A program made the translations under genes and the position numbers. From UBA7672 sp034439955 (GTDB lineage Bacteria; Pseudomonadota; Alphaproteobacteria; Caulobacterales; Hyphomonadaceae): a stretch of 8,139 nucleotides of DNA. Location of the stretch: NCBI GenBank assembly GCA_034439955.1, contig JAWXBJ010000189.1:1-8139 (forward strand), written 5' to 3'. The stretch's first letter is position 1. Each line of letters begins with the position of its first letter. Of this stretch, positions 1 to 5,503 are shown piece by piece. The notes below the pieces were generated by a model. It was not told where the DNA came from. It saw only the letters and a program-made list of their open reading frames with translations, and made no database searches.

Positions 1-7
1 CCCCCCG

Positions 8-30
8 CCCCTCCCCACGAGGGGGAGGGG
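8..30. repeat. GC-rich perfect inverted repeat downstream of pheS
   Basis: Two 9-base arms, CCCCTCCCC (8-16) and GGGGAGGGG (22-30), pair perfectly around the 5-base loop ACGAG. It lies 30 bases past the pheS stop codon on the transcribed (minus) strand, between pheS and whatever lies beyond the left edge (often pheT). On the minus strand it is not followed by a T-run, so it is not a canonical intrinsic terminator. It could be a dispersed intergenic hairpin, an RNA processing or stability element, or simple C/G-rich sequence. The structure is seen directly; the role is not known. Confidence 0.6.
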
Positions 31-59
31 AGCGTCAGCGGTGGTGCAGGAAAGGTGCG

Positions 60-1160
60 TCACGACAGCCCCCCCGTGACGGTGGGCAGGAGCCACGGCT
101 TGAAGCCGTAGTGCCTGATCCAGTCGACGTCGGCTTCGAAATAGGGCCGCAGATCCGGCATGCCGTATTTCAGCATGGCGAGGCGATCGACGCCCATGCC
201 GAAGGCGAAGCCCTGGTGTTCGTCCGGGTCGATGCCGCAGGATTTGAGAACGCTGGGGTGAACCATGCCGCAGCCGAGGATTTCCAGCCAGCTGTCGCCG
301 ACGCCGACCCTGATCTCGGCCCCCACTCCGTCCTTGCCAGGTTGGCGATCGCAGCGGACGTCCATTTCGGCGGAGGGTTCGGTGAAGGGGAAGAAGTGCG
401 GGCGCAGGCGGGTTTCAGCGCGCTCCACCTCGAAAAAGCGTGCGCAGAATTCGGTGAGGCAGGATTTGAGGTGTCCCATATGGGCGACCTTGTCGATGAC
501 CAGACCCTCGACCTGGTGGAACATCGGCGTGTGGGTCGCGTCCCAGTCCTTACGGTAGACGCGCCCGGGCGCGATGATGCGGATGGGCGGTTTCTGGCTC
601 AGCATGGTGCGGATCTGCACCGGACTGGTATGGGTGCGCAGGACCTTCCGCGTGCCGTCCGCCGCCGGCTTCAGGAAGAAGGTGTCGTGCATTTCCCTGG
701 CCGGGTGGCCCGGAGGGAAATTAAGGGCCGTGAAGTTGTGAAAATCGTCCTCGATGTCGGGGCCCTCGGCGACGGAAAAGCCCATGTCTGCGAAGATGGC
801 GGCGACCTCCTCGAAGACCTGCATGACCGGGTGGAGGGCGCCCTGGGGCTCGGGACGCGAGGGGAGGGTGAGATCTTCGCGCTCGGACAGGAGGCGCTGG
901 TCGAGAGCGGCGCGTTCGAGGGCTAATTTGCGGGCGGAGACGGCTTCGGCGAGGCGGTCGCGGGCGCCGTTGAGGGCCGGACCAGCGGTCTGGCGCTGCT
1001 CGGGCGACATGGTCCCAAGCTCGCGCATCAGAAGCGAGATGCGGCCCTTCTTGCCAAGCTCGGCGACGCGGATGGCGTCAAGCGCCGCCTCGTCGGAGGC
1101 GGAGGTTATGGCCGCCAGGATTTCGGCCTCGATGGCGGGAAGCTGGTCGATGGCGGACAT
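60..1160 (-). CDS. pheS: Phenylalanine--tRNA ligase alpha subunit
   Basis: Cytoplasmic class II aminoacyl-tRNA synthetase subunit. With PheT it forms an alpha2-beta2 enzyme that charges tRNA-Phe with phenylalanine using ATP; the alpha chain carries the catalytic core. The 366-residue length is normal to slightly long for bacterial PheS. Residues 1-95 form the helical coiled-coil tRNA-binding arm. Family hallmarks follow: GHPAREMHDTFF (151-162), HTSPVQIR (177-184), motif 2 GRVYRKDWDATHTPMFHQVE (199-218) and motif 3 GFAFGMGVDRLAMLKYG (317-333). The C-terminus has a short extension (about 354-366) after the usual HYGF ending. The ATG at 1158-1160 is preceded by GGGAG about 6 bases away, supporting this start. 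It lies downstream of rplT in the same direction but is separated by 308 bp containing two large palindromes, so read-through versus a separate promoter is open. pheT is not in the window. Confidence 0.98.
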   Translation of the reverse strand: MSAIDQLPAIEAEILAAITSASDEAALDAIRVAELGKKGRISLLMRELGTMSPEQRQTAGPALNGARDRLAEAVSARKLALERAALDQRLLSEREDLTLPSRPEPQGALHPVMQVFEEVAAIFADMGFSVAEGPDIEDDFHNFTALNFPPGHPAREMHDTFFLKPAADGTRKVLRTHTSPVQIRTMLSQKPPIRIIAPGRVYRKDWDATHTPMFHQVEGLVIDKVAHMGHLKSCLTEFCARFFEVERAETRLRPHFFPFTEPSAEMDVRCDRQPGKDGVGAEIRVGVGDSWLEILGCGMVHPSVLKSCGIDPDEHQGFAFGMGVDRLAMLKYGMPDLRPYFEADVDWIRHYGFKPWLLPTVTGGLS

Positions 1161-1307
1161 GCCGGGCTCCCGGTTGAGACGCGCGGGCTCATCCGCCTCG
1201 CGATCATGCGGTCGGAACTAGCGGAGAAAGCATCCGACGATAAGGGTCGGCGAGTCTTTAGTGTGGGACGGATAGACGCCCCGCATTCGCGGGACGATCC
1301 GACCCAA
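1161..1307 (-). other. pheS leader region without a recognisable attenuator
   Basis: This stretch joins pheS to the palindromic elements. It holds the pheS ribosome binding site (GGGAG at 1165-1169) and two minor hairpins on either strand: CCCGC/GCGGG around a 4-base loop (1280-1293) and CCGAC/GTCGG around GATAAGG (about 1234-1250). I found no convincing -35/-10 pair, no T-box specifier structure and no phenylalanine-rich leader peptide. The AGTGTGGGACGG at about 1260-1271 resembles the start of the neighbouring element (CTAGTGTGGCGG) and might be a degenerate fragment of it. Confidence 0.35.
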
Positions 1308-1382
1308 CTAGTGTGGCGGTTCAGAAGTTCGCATGATCTCGCCGCAGCCGGCTTGCGAACTTCTGAACCCAAACCACACTAG
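1308..1382. repeat. Palindromic element, copy 1 (CTAG-bounded, 75 bp)
   Basis: A long inverted repeat. The outer 9-bp arms CTAGTGTGG (1308-1316) and CCACACTAG (1374-1382) enclose an inner perfect 15-bp stem, GTTCAGAAGTTCGCA (1319-1333) with TGCGAACTTCTGAAC (1354-1368). The terminal loop is 20 bases, with a small asymmetric internal loop (2 versus 5 bases). It lies between rplT and pheS and would fold in their mRNA. A second element of the same design lies 13 bp away. Arms conserved in architecture but differing in sequence by paired changes indicate a repeat family, possibly a non-autonomous miniature transposon (MITE) or a REP-like element. No coding content is evident. Confidence 0.85.
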
Positions 1383-1395
1383 CAAGTCCAAGATT

Positions 1396-1472
1396 CTAGT
1401 GTCCTTTCGATTCTGAAGTTCGCCTCAGGGCCTGCCGCGACAATCTTGCGAACTTCAGAATCAGGACACTAG
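1396..1472. repeat. Palindromic element, copy 2 (CTAG-bounded, 77 bp)
   Basis: Same plan as the neighbouring copy. The outer arms CTAGTGTCC (1396-1404) and GGACACTAG (1464-1472) enclose an inner perfect 15-bp stem, GATTCTGAAGTTCGC (1409-1423) with GCGAACTTCAGAATC (1448-1462). The terminal loop is 24 bases and the internal loop is 4 versus 1 base. The right-hand CTAG contains the TAG stop codon of rplT (1469-1471 on the minus strand), so the element abuts and ends that gene. It would form a strong hairpin immediately after the rplT coding region, which could protect the 3' end or slow transcription into pheS. No T-run follows on the minus strand, so it is not a classical terminator. Confidence 0.85.
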
Positions 1473-1834
1473 GCCGCCAGCGCCGACCGGGCTTTCTCCA
1501 CCAGGGCGCCGAAAGCGACCGGTTCGGAAATGGCGAGCTGGGACATGACCTTGCGGTCAACCTGGACGCCGGCCTTGGTGAGGCCGTCGATGAAGCGTGA
1601 ATAGGTCAGCGTCTCGTCGATCTCGCGGACGGCGGCGTTGATGCGCTGGATCCAGAGCGAGCGGAAATTCCGCTTCTTCTGCTTGCGGCCCTTGAAGGCG
1701 TTGACGCCGGATTTGACGACGGCGGCCTGGGCGGTGCGAAACGTGTTCTTGCGGCGGCCGTAAAAGCCTTTCGCCGCCTTGATGACCTTGACGTGCCGGG
1801 CGTGGGCCGGAACTCTACCGCGTGCGCGTGGCAT
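1469..1834 (-). CDS. rplT: 50S ribosomal protein L20 (bL20)
   Basis: Binds 23S rRNA early in large-subunit assembly; in several bacteria it also represses translation of its own rpmI-rplT mRNA. The 121-residue length is typical. It is strongly basic, with the conserved AKGFYGRRKNTFRTA block (21-35) and NFRSLWIQRINAAVR (56-70), both signatures of bL20. The ATG at 1832-1834 is preceded by GGAGA about 6-7 bases away. It lies 44 bp after rpmI, in the usual rpmI-rplT order. The stop codon TAG falls inside the outer arm of a palindromic element, so the last residues LAA may mark an original or a reset C-terminus. Confidence 0.98.
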   Translation of the reverse strand: MPRARGRVPAHARHVKVIKAAKGFYGRRKNTFRTAQAAVVKSGVNAFKGRKQKKRNFRSLWIQRINAAVREIDETLTYSRFIDGLTKAGVQVDRKVMSQLAISEPVAFGALVEKARSALAA

Positions 1835-1878
1835 GGACTGTCTCCGAAAATCTGATCAGGAACGGGAAGCGGGAAAGC

Positions 1879-2097
1879 TCAGGCCTTGGCCTTCTTGCGG
1901 GCGTAGGGCAGGAACTTCTTGAGAATGCGGGGGGCGTCCATGTCGCCCAGAACCTCGGTGCCGCGGTTCTGGCGGATGTACTTCGCATTGTGGCTGATCA
2001 GTCGGTGACGTTTGCCGGCGACGCCGTGTTTCAGCTTGCCGGACGCAGTCAGCGTGAACCGCTTGGCAGCGGCCTTGGTCGTCTTCATCTTCGGCAT
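1879..2097 (-). CDS. rpmI: 50S ribosomal protein L35 (bL35)
   Basis: Small basic large-subunit ribosomal protein of 72 residues. It starts MPKMKTTKAAAKRF and contains the family-typical core KHGVAGKRHRLISHNAK (23-39), ending in a lysine-rich tail. The reading frame stays open upstream to 2223, but the ATG at 2095-2097 is chosen: MPKMKT is the normal bL35 N-terminus and a GGGAG ribosome binding site lies about 7 bases before it. It is first in the rpmI-rplT unit. infC, often directly upstream of rpmI in other bacteria, is not present here; the next gene upstream is divergent. Confidence 0.97.
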   Translation of the reverse strand: MPKMKTTKAAAKRFTLTASGKLKHGVAGKRHRLISHNAKYIRQNRGTEVLGDMDAPRILKKFLPYARKKAKA

Positions 2098-2212
2098 TTC
2101 AGGTCTCCCGTGGGCGACAGTCCGACCCGGCTCCGATAAGGAGACAGCGCGACGCCCTGAATTGACCGGGGAGGCATGCCAATGTGGCCCCGCCCGGCGC
2201 GTGGAACCGGGG

Positions 2213-2240
2213 GTTATACGCAAGTCCGGCCCGGAAGCAA
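2213..2240 (-). promoter_or_regulatory. Candidate sigma-70 promoter of rpmI-rplT
   Basis: On the minus strand, TTGCTT (2240-2235) and TATAAC (2218-2213) are separated by 16 bases, a reasonable match to TTGACA/TATAAT for a housekeeping promoter. Transcription would begin near 2206, giving a leader of about 110 bases before the rpmI ATG. Such a leader is long enough to hold an L20 autoregulatory structure, though none was clearly recognised. This rests on sequence only. Confidence 0.5.
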
Positions 2241-2329
2241 GGCGATGTTGCGATGCGCCGTTCGACCCTGTCGCTCACGAAGGGGTCCGGCCCAGGATAA
2301 GATCCTCCGGGCGACCTCGCGATTGTCCC

Positions 2330-2411
2330 GATTTCTCGCCTGGCCTGATTTCTCGCCTGGCCTGATTTCTCGCCTGGCCTGATTTCTCGCCTCGCCTGAT
2401 TTCTCGCCTGG
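2330..2411. repeat. 17-bp tandem repeat array, about 4.8 copies
   Basis: The unit GATTTCTCGCCTGGCCT repeats head to tail at 2330-2346, 2347-2363, 2364-2380 and 2381-2397, with a 14-base partial copy at 2398-2411. Copies 1-3 are identical; copy 4 has one G-to-C change. The period is not a multiple of three and there are no spacers, so it is neither a coding repeat nor a CRISPR. It lies in the divergent spacer about 90 bp upstream of the lipoprotein start and upstream of the rpmI promoter. It may be a slippage-prone variable-number repeat or a cluster of protein binding sites. Confidence 0.9.
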
Positions 2412-2501
2412 AAGGTGTAACCGGCACGGCTGCGCCAGCGAACCGGCTGTAACCGGGCGCGGCGGAACGTCTCCACAGCCCCGGCCGATCGAGGGGTCGA
2501 G

Positions 2502-3131
2502 ATGGCGCTTCCTGGAATGGCTTTGCGCTGTCGGTTCGTCAGGCCCATCCTGGCCCTCGCCGCCATCGCGTCCCTGGCTGCCTGCGCAACGCCAAAAGTC
2601 GCCCCTTCCGGTTTTCTTGCCTCCTATGATCAGCTTCGGCCATCGGAAGAGACCGGCGCTGTCCGCGTCCAGACGTCCGCTGCGGACCGGACATCCGCCT
2701 ACACGGCGGTCCTGATCGAGGAAGCCACCCTGATCGAGACGCGGCTCTCGCCGCAGGAGGCCGAAGCCATCCGCAGCGCGCTTTCCGAGGCCCTGGCGCT
2801 GGAGCTTGCGCGGGACCGCGTCATCGTCGTCGAGCCGGGGGCCGGCGCATTGCGGGTTCGATACGCCATCGCCCTGGTCGAGACGTCCAATGTCGCTCTC
2901 AACGTGCTGACAACCGCGCTGATCGGCGCGGTGGACTATGGCTCGATGGCGCTGGAGGCCGAGGTGCTCGATTCGATCACCGGAGAGCGCATCGCCGCGA
3001 TGACCTGGGCGCGCGGAGCAAAGTTGACCAATGTTCTCGGCGCCTACTCGTCGACCGGAAACGCCCGGGCGCTCGCCCCGGAATTCGCCCGGCGTCTGCA
3101 GATGCTGATTGCCAAGGACATGCCGGGCTGA
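2502..3131 (+). CDS. DUF3313-like lipoprotein
   Basis: Predicted exported lipoprotein of 209 residues. A basic N-terminus and hydrophobic segment (15-27) end in a lipobox LAAC (25-28), so Cys28 would be lipidated and the protein held in the inner or outer membrane facing the periplasm. The segment after the lipobox, SGFLASYDQLRPSEE (36-50), and the later EPGAGALRVRYAIALVET (111-128) resemble the DUF3313 family, whose biochemical role is not established. The ATG at 2502 is preferred over a second ATG at 2517 because GAGGGG lies 5 bases before it. It is divergent from rpmI and downstream of a tandem repeat array. It does not appear to be in an operon with the next gene, which lies 218 bp away. 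Family assignment is by recognition, not by a search. Confidence 0.88.
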   Translation: MALPGMALRCRFVRPILALAAIASLAACATPKVAPSGFLASYDQLRPSEETGAVRVQTSAADRTSAYTAVLIEEATLIETRLSPQEAEAIRSALSEALALELARDRVIVVEPGAGALRVRYAIALVETSNVALNVLTTALIGAVDYGSMALEAEVLDSITGERIAAMTWARGAKLTNVLGAYSSTGNARALAPEFARRLQMLIAKDMPG

Positions 3132-3171
3132 CGCCAGAGCAAGCTTCGTTTTCCCGGGCTGAGCGCTCCTT

Positions 3172-3199
3172 GAGGGTATGGCCTGGAGGGTATGGCCTG
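3172..3199. repeat. 14-bp direct tandem duplication
   Basis: GAGGGTATGGCCTG occurs twice with no gap (3172-3185 and 3186-3199) and no mismatch, in the spacer after the lipoprotein gene. No function can be read from it; it looks like a replication-slippage product. Confidence 0.85.
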
Positions 3200-3230
3200 G
3201 ACGGCTTGGCAAGGCGCGGCGCGCCCCTAA

Positions 3231-3258
3231 CGCGGTCGATCTGACGCGGTCGATCTGG
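3231..3258. repeat. Second 14-bp direct tandem duplication
   Basis: CGCGGTCGATCTGA (3231-3244) is followed directly by CGCGGTCGATCTGG (3245-3258), differing only in the last base. It is unrelated in sequence to the other 14-bp duplication 30 bp upstream but has the same period. A small hairpin, ATCGTT/AACGAT with a 4-base loop, follows at about 3263-3278. Confidence 0.85.
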
Positions 3259-3314
3259 ATCAATCGTTTCAGAACGATCGCAGGAAAGGCGCCCGAGAAA
3301 TCCGCTTAGGAAAG

Positions 3315-3344
3315 TTGCAACGGTTTCAGGGCCATGTGACCTAA
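3315..3344 (+). promoter_or_regulatory. Possible promoter giving a leaderless metallopeptidase mRNA
   Basis: TTGCAA (3315-3320) is followed 17-18 bases later by a weak -10 (around GACCTAA, 3338-3344). Transcription from it would start near 3350, exactly at the ATG. This would fit the absence of any purine-rich ribosome binding site in front of that start codon. The -10 match is poor, so this is a tentative reading. Confidence 0.22.
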
Positions 3345-3349
3345 GCGCC

Positions 3350-4417
3350 ATGAGAGATTCCCCCATCCCGAAAATCCTCGCCGCGCGGCGGCGAAAGGTC
3401 CAGCCAACCTGGGTCAAGCTCACGGACGCAAAGCTGCTGGAGCTGCGGTTCCGCGACCTCGATCTTGCTGTGGACGGGACGTGGCTGGAGACATGCCTTC
3501 TCACGCTCAATGGCGAACTCGCGGCGCGGGGCATACTGGCGCGTCCGCACGCCTGGATATCGGATGAATGGTTCAGCCCGGACAACACGCCGGGGATTTC
3601 ATTTCCCTTCTACCTTGCCCATCCGAGGCTGGCGAAGCTGGAACGCCGGATGATGCTGGACGTAGAGGGCGGCACCAAGCGCGACTGCCTGAAAATACTG
3701 CGGCACGAGGCCGGCCACGTGGTCCAGCACGCCTATGGGCTGCACAGGCGGCGGCGCTGGCAGATCCTGTTCGGCAGGTCCTCGACGCCCTATCCGGAAC
3801 GCTACCGGCCCAACCCGACCAGCAAAAACTATGTCCAGCACCTGCGCCGGTGGTACGCCCAATGCCATCCCGATGAGGATTTCGCCGAGACGTTCGCCGT
3901 CTGGCTGACGCCGCGCTCGAACTGGCGCAAGCGCTATGAGGGCTGGCCGGCCCTGGAAAAGCTGACCTATGTCGACGAGCTGATGGCCGGGATCGCGGGC
4001 GAGCGGCCGATCCTGACCAGCCGGATCGCAGTCGATCCCGCCAGCAAGCTGACGATGACGCTCGGCGACCATTATGCTCGCAAGCTCAAACACTATGCTG
4101 TACATGCGCCGGCCAAGTTCGACGGCGAGCTGCGGCGCATCTTCTCGGCCGAGCCGCGGCATCGCGGATCGCCGCCGGCCTCGACCTTCATCCGACGCAA
4201 CCGGGCCGAAATCCGCCGCTCGGTCTCGCGCCGGACCGGGGCCTACCAGATCACGCTGGACGCGGTTCTCGACGATGTGATCGACCGCTGCCGGGCGCTC
4301 AAGCTGCGCGCCCCCGGTTCGGAGCGGCGGCTGCGGACGGACCTCACGGCGATGCTCGCCGACAAGTCGGTGCATTCGCTCTACTCCTCGTCGCGGAAGC
4401 AGTGGATCGCGGTATGA
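3350..4417 (+). CDS. Putative zinc-binding metallopeptidase
   Basis: Predicted zinc-dependent peptidase of 355 residues. It carries an HExxH motif (HEAGH, 119-123) in KILRHEAGHVVQHAYG, with His119 and His123 as metal ligands and Glu120 as the catalytic base. The downstream PDEDFAETFAVWL (174-186) offers Glu180 as a likely third ligand, the gluzincin arrangement. The C-terminal third (about 240-355) is basic and of unassigned fold. There is no signal peptide or membrane segment, so it should be cytoplasmic. It resembles the proteins annotated as putative zinc-binding metallo-peptidase; the substrate is unknown. The ATG at 3350 lacks a Shine-Dalgarno sequence. Its stop codon overlaps the next gene's start as ATGA, so it is co-translated with an ATP-grasp enzyme, suggesting the two act on the same peptide-like substrate. 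Codon use and GC resemble the host. The peptidase assignment is firm on motif; the biological role is inferred only. Confidence 0.85.
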   Translation: MRDSPIPKILAARRRKVQPTWVKLTDAKLLELRFRDLDLAVDGTWLETCLLTLNGELAARGILARPHAWISDEWFSPDNTPGISFPFYLAHPRLAKLERRMMLDVEGGTKRDCLKILRHEAGHVVQHAYGLHRRRRWQILFGRSSTPYPERYRPNPTSKNYVQHLRRWYAQCHPDEDFAETFAVWLTPRSNWRKRYEGWPALEKLTYVDELMAGIAGERPILTSRIAVDPASKLTMTLGDHYARKLKHYAVHAPAKFDGELRRIFSAEPRHRGSPPASTFIRRNRAEIRRSVSRRTGAYQITLDAVLDDVIDRCRALKLRAPGSERRLRTDLTAMLADKSVHSLYSSSRKQWIAV

Positions 4418-5436
4418 GACATCTGCGCGTTCTGGCGCTGGCCCACCCCGATCTCATTCCGCCGGATTCGCTCGAAGGGGTGAGCGAACAGCAGAGCTAT
4501 GCCTGGAAGACCGAGTACGATGTCATCACGACGCTGCGGGCGAGCGGTCACGAGGTGAAGGCGCTCGGGGTGCAGGAAGAGCTGACGACAATCCGCGACG
4601 AGATCGAGAACTGGAAGCCGGACATCGTCTTCAACCTGCTCGAGGAATGTCACGGCCAGACGCTCTATGCGCAGAATGTGGTGAGCCTGCTGGAGCTGCT
4701 GCACATGCCCTATACGGGCTGTTCCCCGCGCGGCATCATGCTGGCGCGCGGCAAGGACCTTTCGAAGAAGCTGCTGAAATACCACCGCATTCCGGTGCCG
4801 GCCTTCGGCGTCTTTCCGCTGGGACGCAAGGTGAAGCGGCCCAAGGGCCTGGAGTTTCCGCTGATCGTCAAAAGCCTGAGCGAGGACGCCTCGCTGGGCA
4901 TCTCGCAGGCCTCCGTCGTCGAGACCGACGAAAAGCTGGTCGAGCGGGTCGGCTATATCCACGAGCGGGTGAAGACGGCGGCGATCGCCGAACAGTATAT
5001 CGAGGGCCGGGAAATCTATGTCGGCGTGCTGGGCAATGACCGGCGCCAGATCCTGCCGCTGTGGGAGCTGGAATTCAGCAATCTATCCGGGACGCGGCTG
5101 ATCGCGACGGAAATGGCCAAGCACAATCTCGACTATCAGAGCCGGCGCGGGGTGATCCACGGGCCGGCCAGGAACCTGCCGCCGGCGCTTATCACACGCA
5201 TCCGCCGGATGGTGAGCACGATCTGCCAGACGCTGGAGCTGGATGGATATGCGCGGATCGACTTCCGTTTGTCGGAGGACCTGACGCCCTATTTCATCGA
5301 GGCCAACCCCAATCCGGAAATCGCATCAAGCCAGGAATTCGCCTATGCGGCGGCGGCCGAGGGCCTCACATATCCGGATCTGCTCAACCGCATCCTGGCG
5401 CTCGGCATGGAGCGGGCCGGCCAGGCCGTGGGGTAG
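4414..5436 (+). CDS. ATP-grasp ligase, D-alanine--D-alanine ligase-like
   Basis: Cytoplasmic ATP-grasp enzyme of 340 residues, a family that activates a carboxylate with ATP and joins it to an amine. Visible elements in Ddl-like order are: an N-terminal Rossmann-like region with DIVFNLLEE (70-78), YTG (100-102), the ATP-binding strand FPLIVKSLSEDASLGIS (148-164, Lys153), AEQYIEGREIYVGVLGN (192-208), and the Mg-binding segments DGYARIDFRL (277-286, Asp283) and FIEANPNPEIA (294-304, Glu296, Asn298). The Ddl N-terminal GGxSxE signature and the usual ending EVNTxPG are not present, so it is probably not the housekeeping Ddl. The ATG at 4414 overlaps the peptidase stop codon (ATGA) and is preferred to an in-frame GTG at 4402. 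This coupling implies a shared pathway, for example amino-acid ligation to a peptide that the peptidase trims or releases. That role is inference. Confidence 0.88.
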   Translation: MRHLRVLALAHPDLIPPDSLEGVSEQQSYAWKTEYDVITTLRASGHEVKALGVQEELTTIRDEIENWKPDIVFNLLEECHGQTLYAQNVVSLLELLHMPYTGCSPRGIMLARGKDLSKKLLKYHRIPVPAFGVFPLGRKVKRPKGLEFPLIVKSLSEDASLGISQASVVETDEKLVERVGYIHERVKTAAIAEQYIEGREIYVGVLGNDRRQILPLWELEFSNLSGTRLIATEMAKHNLDYQSRRGVIHGPARNLPPALITRIRRMVSTICQTLELDGYARIDFRLSEDLTPYFIEANPNPEIASSQEFAYAAAAEGLTYPDLLNRILALGMERAGQAVG

Positions 5437-5450
5437 GGAGACCGCCTGGA

Positions 5451-5479
5451 TTGAAATCGTCCAACCAGCATGATAAATG
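5451..5479 (+). promoter_or_regulatory. Candidate promoter of the two-gene accessory operon
   Basis: TTGAAA (5451-5456) and TAAATG (5474-5479) are spaced 17 bases apart, and the -10 is preceded by TGA, giving a partly extended -10. A start near 5486 would leave a leader of about 18 bases before the ATG at 5504. It begins 14 bp after the ATP-grasp stop codon and would make the following genes a separate transcription unit. Confidence 0.4.
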
Positions 5480-5491
5480 GTTAATCGCGCT

Positions 5492-5497
5492 GGGGGG
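5492..5497 (+). promoter_or_regulatory. Ribosome binding site that decides the start at 5504
   Basis: The run GGGGGG lies 6 bases before the ATG at 5504. It is immediately adjacent to the in-frame ATG at 5498 (too close to serve it) and downstream of the in-frame ATG at 5477, so 5504 is the best-supported start. Starting there also leaves a clean signal peptide. Confidence 0.5.
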
Positions 5498-5503
5498 ATG
5501 AGA

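Larger units (their letters stand above)
2098..2501. other. Divergent intergenic region between rpmI and the lipoprotein gene
   Basis: This 404-bp region separates two divergently transcribed genes. From left to right it holds the rpmI ribosome binding site and leader, a candidate rpmI promoter (2213-2240), a 17-bp tandem repeat array (2330-2411), and the ribosome binding site of the lipoprotein gene (GAGGGG, ending 5 bases before its ATG). The motif GTAACCGG/TGTAACCGG also occurs twice (about 2417-2425 and 2448-2456). No clear promoter was found for the plus-strand gene. Open frames crossing it on the minus strand lack coding signs and run through the tandem repeats. Confidence 0.6.

Noticed and set aside
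111..926. Long plus-strand open frame (271 codons) opposite pheS
   Set aside because: It is fully antisense to a certain pheS gene; its openness follows from high-GC codon bias and it has no recognisable protein features.
1308..1334. Short leader peptide (MRTSEPPH, minus strand) as a pheS attenuator
   Set aside because: It contains no phenylalanine codon, has only a weak ribosome binding site, and lies within the palindrome arm, so it is most likely chance.
2098..2223. N-terminal extension of L35 from an ATG at 2223
   Set aside because: The added 42 residues do not resemble any L35, and the ATG at 2097 has a proper ribosome binding site and the standard MPKMKT start.
2330..2411. CRISPR array
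   Set aside because: The 17-bp units abut without spacers and are not palindromic; no cas genes are present.
3122..3175. Intrinsic terminator after the lipoprotein gene
   Set aside because: There is a short T-run (TTTT) and a CCCGGG palindrome, but no stem precedes the T-run in the right order.
2214..3263. Minus-strand open frame of 349 codons crossing the 17-bp repeats and the lipoprotein gene
   Set aside because: It is antisense to a well-supported lipoprotein with lipobox and ribosome binding site, runs through non-coding tandem repeats, and its translation is low-complexity and arginine-rich.
3599..4375. Minus-strand open frame of 258 codons
   Set aside because: It is a shadow of the metallopeptidase gene, whose HExxH motif and coupling to the next gene are clear.
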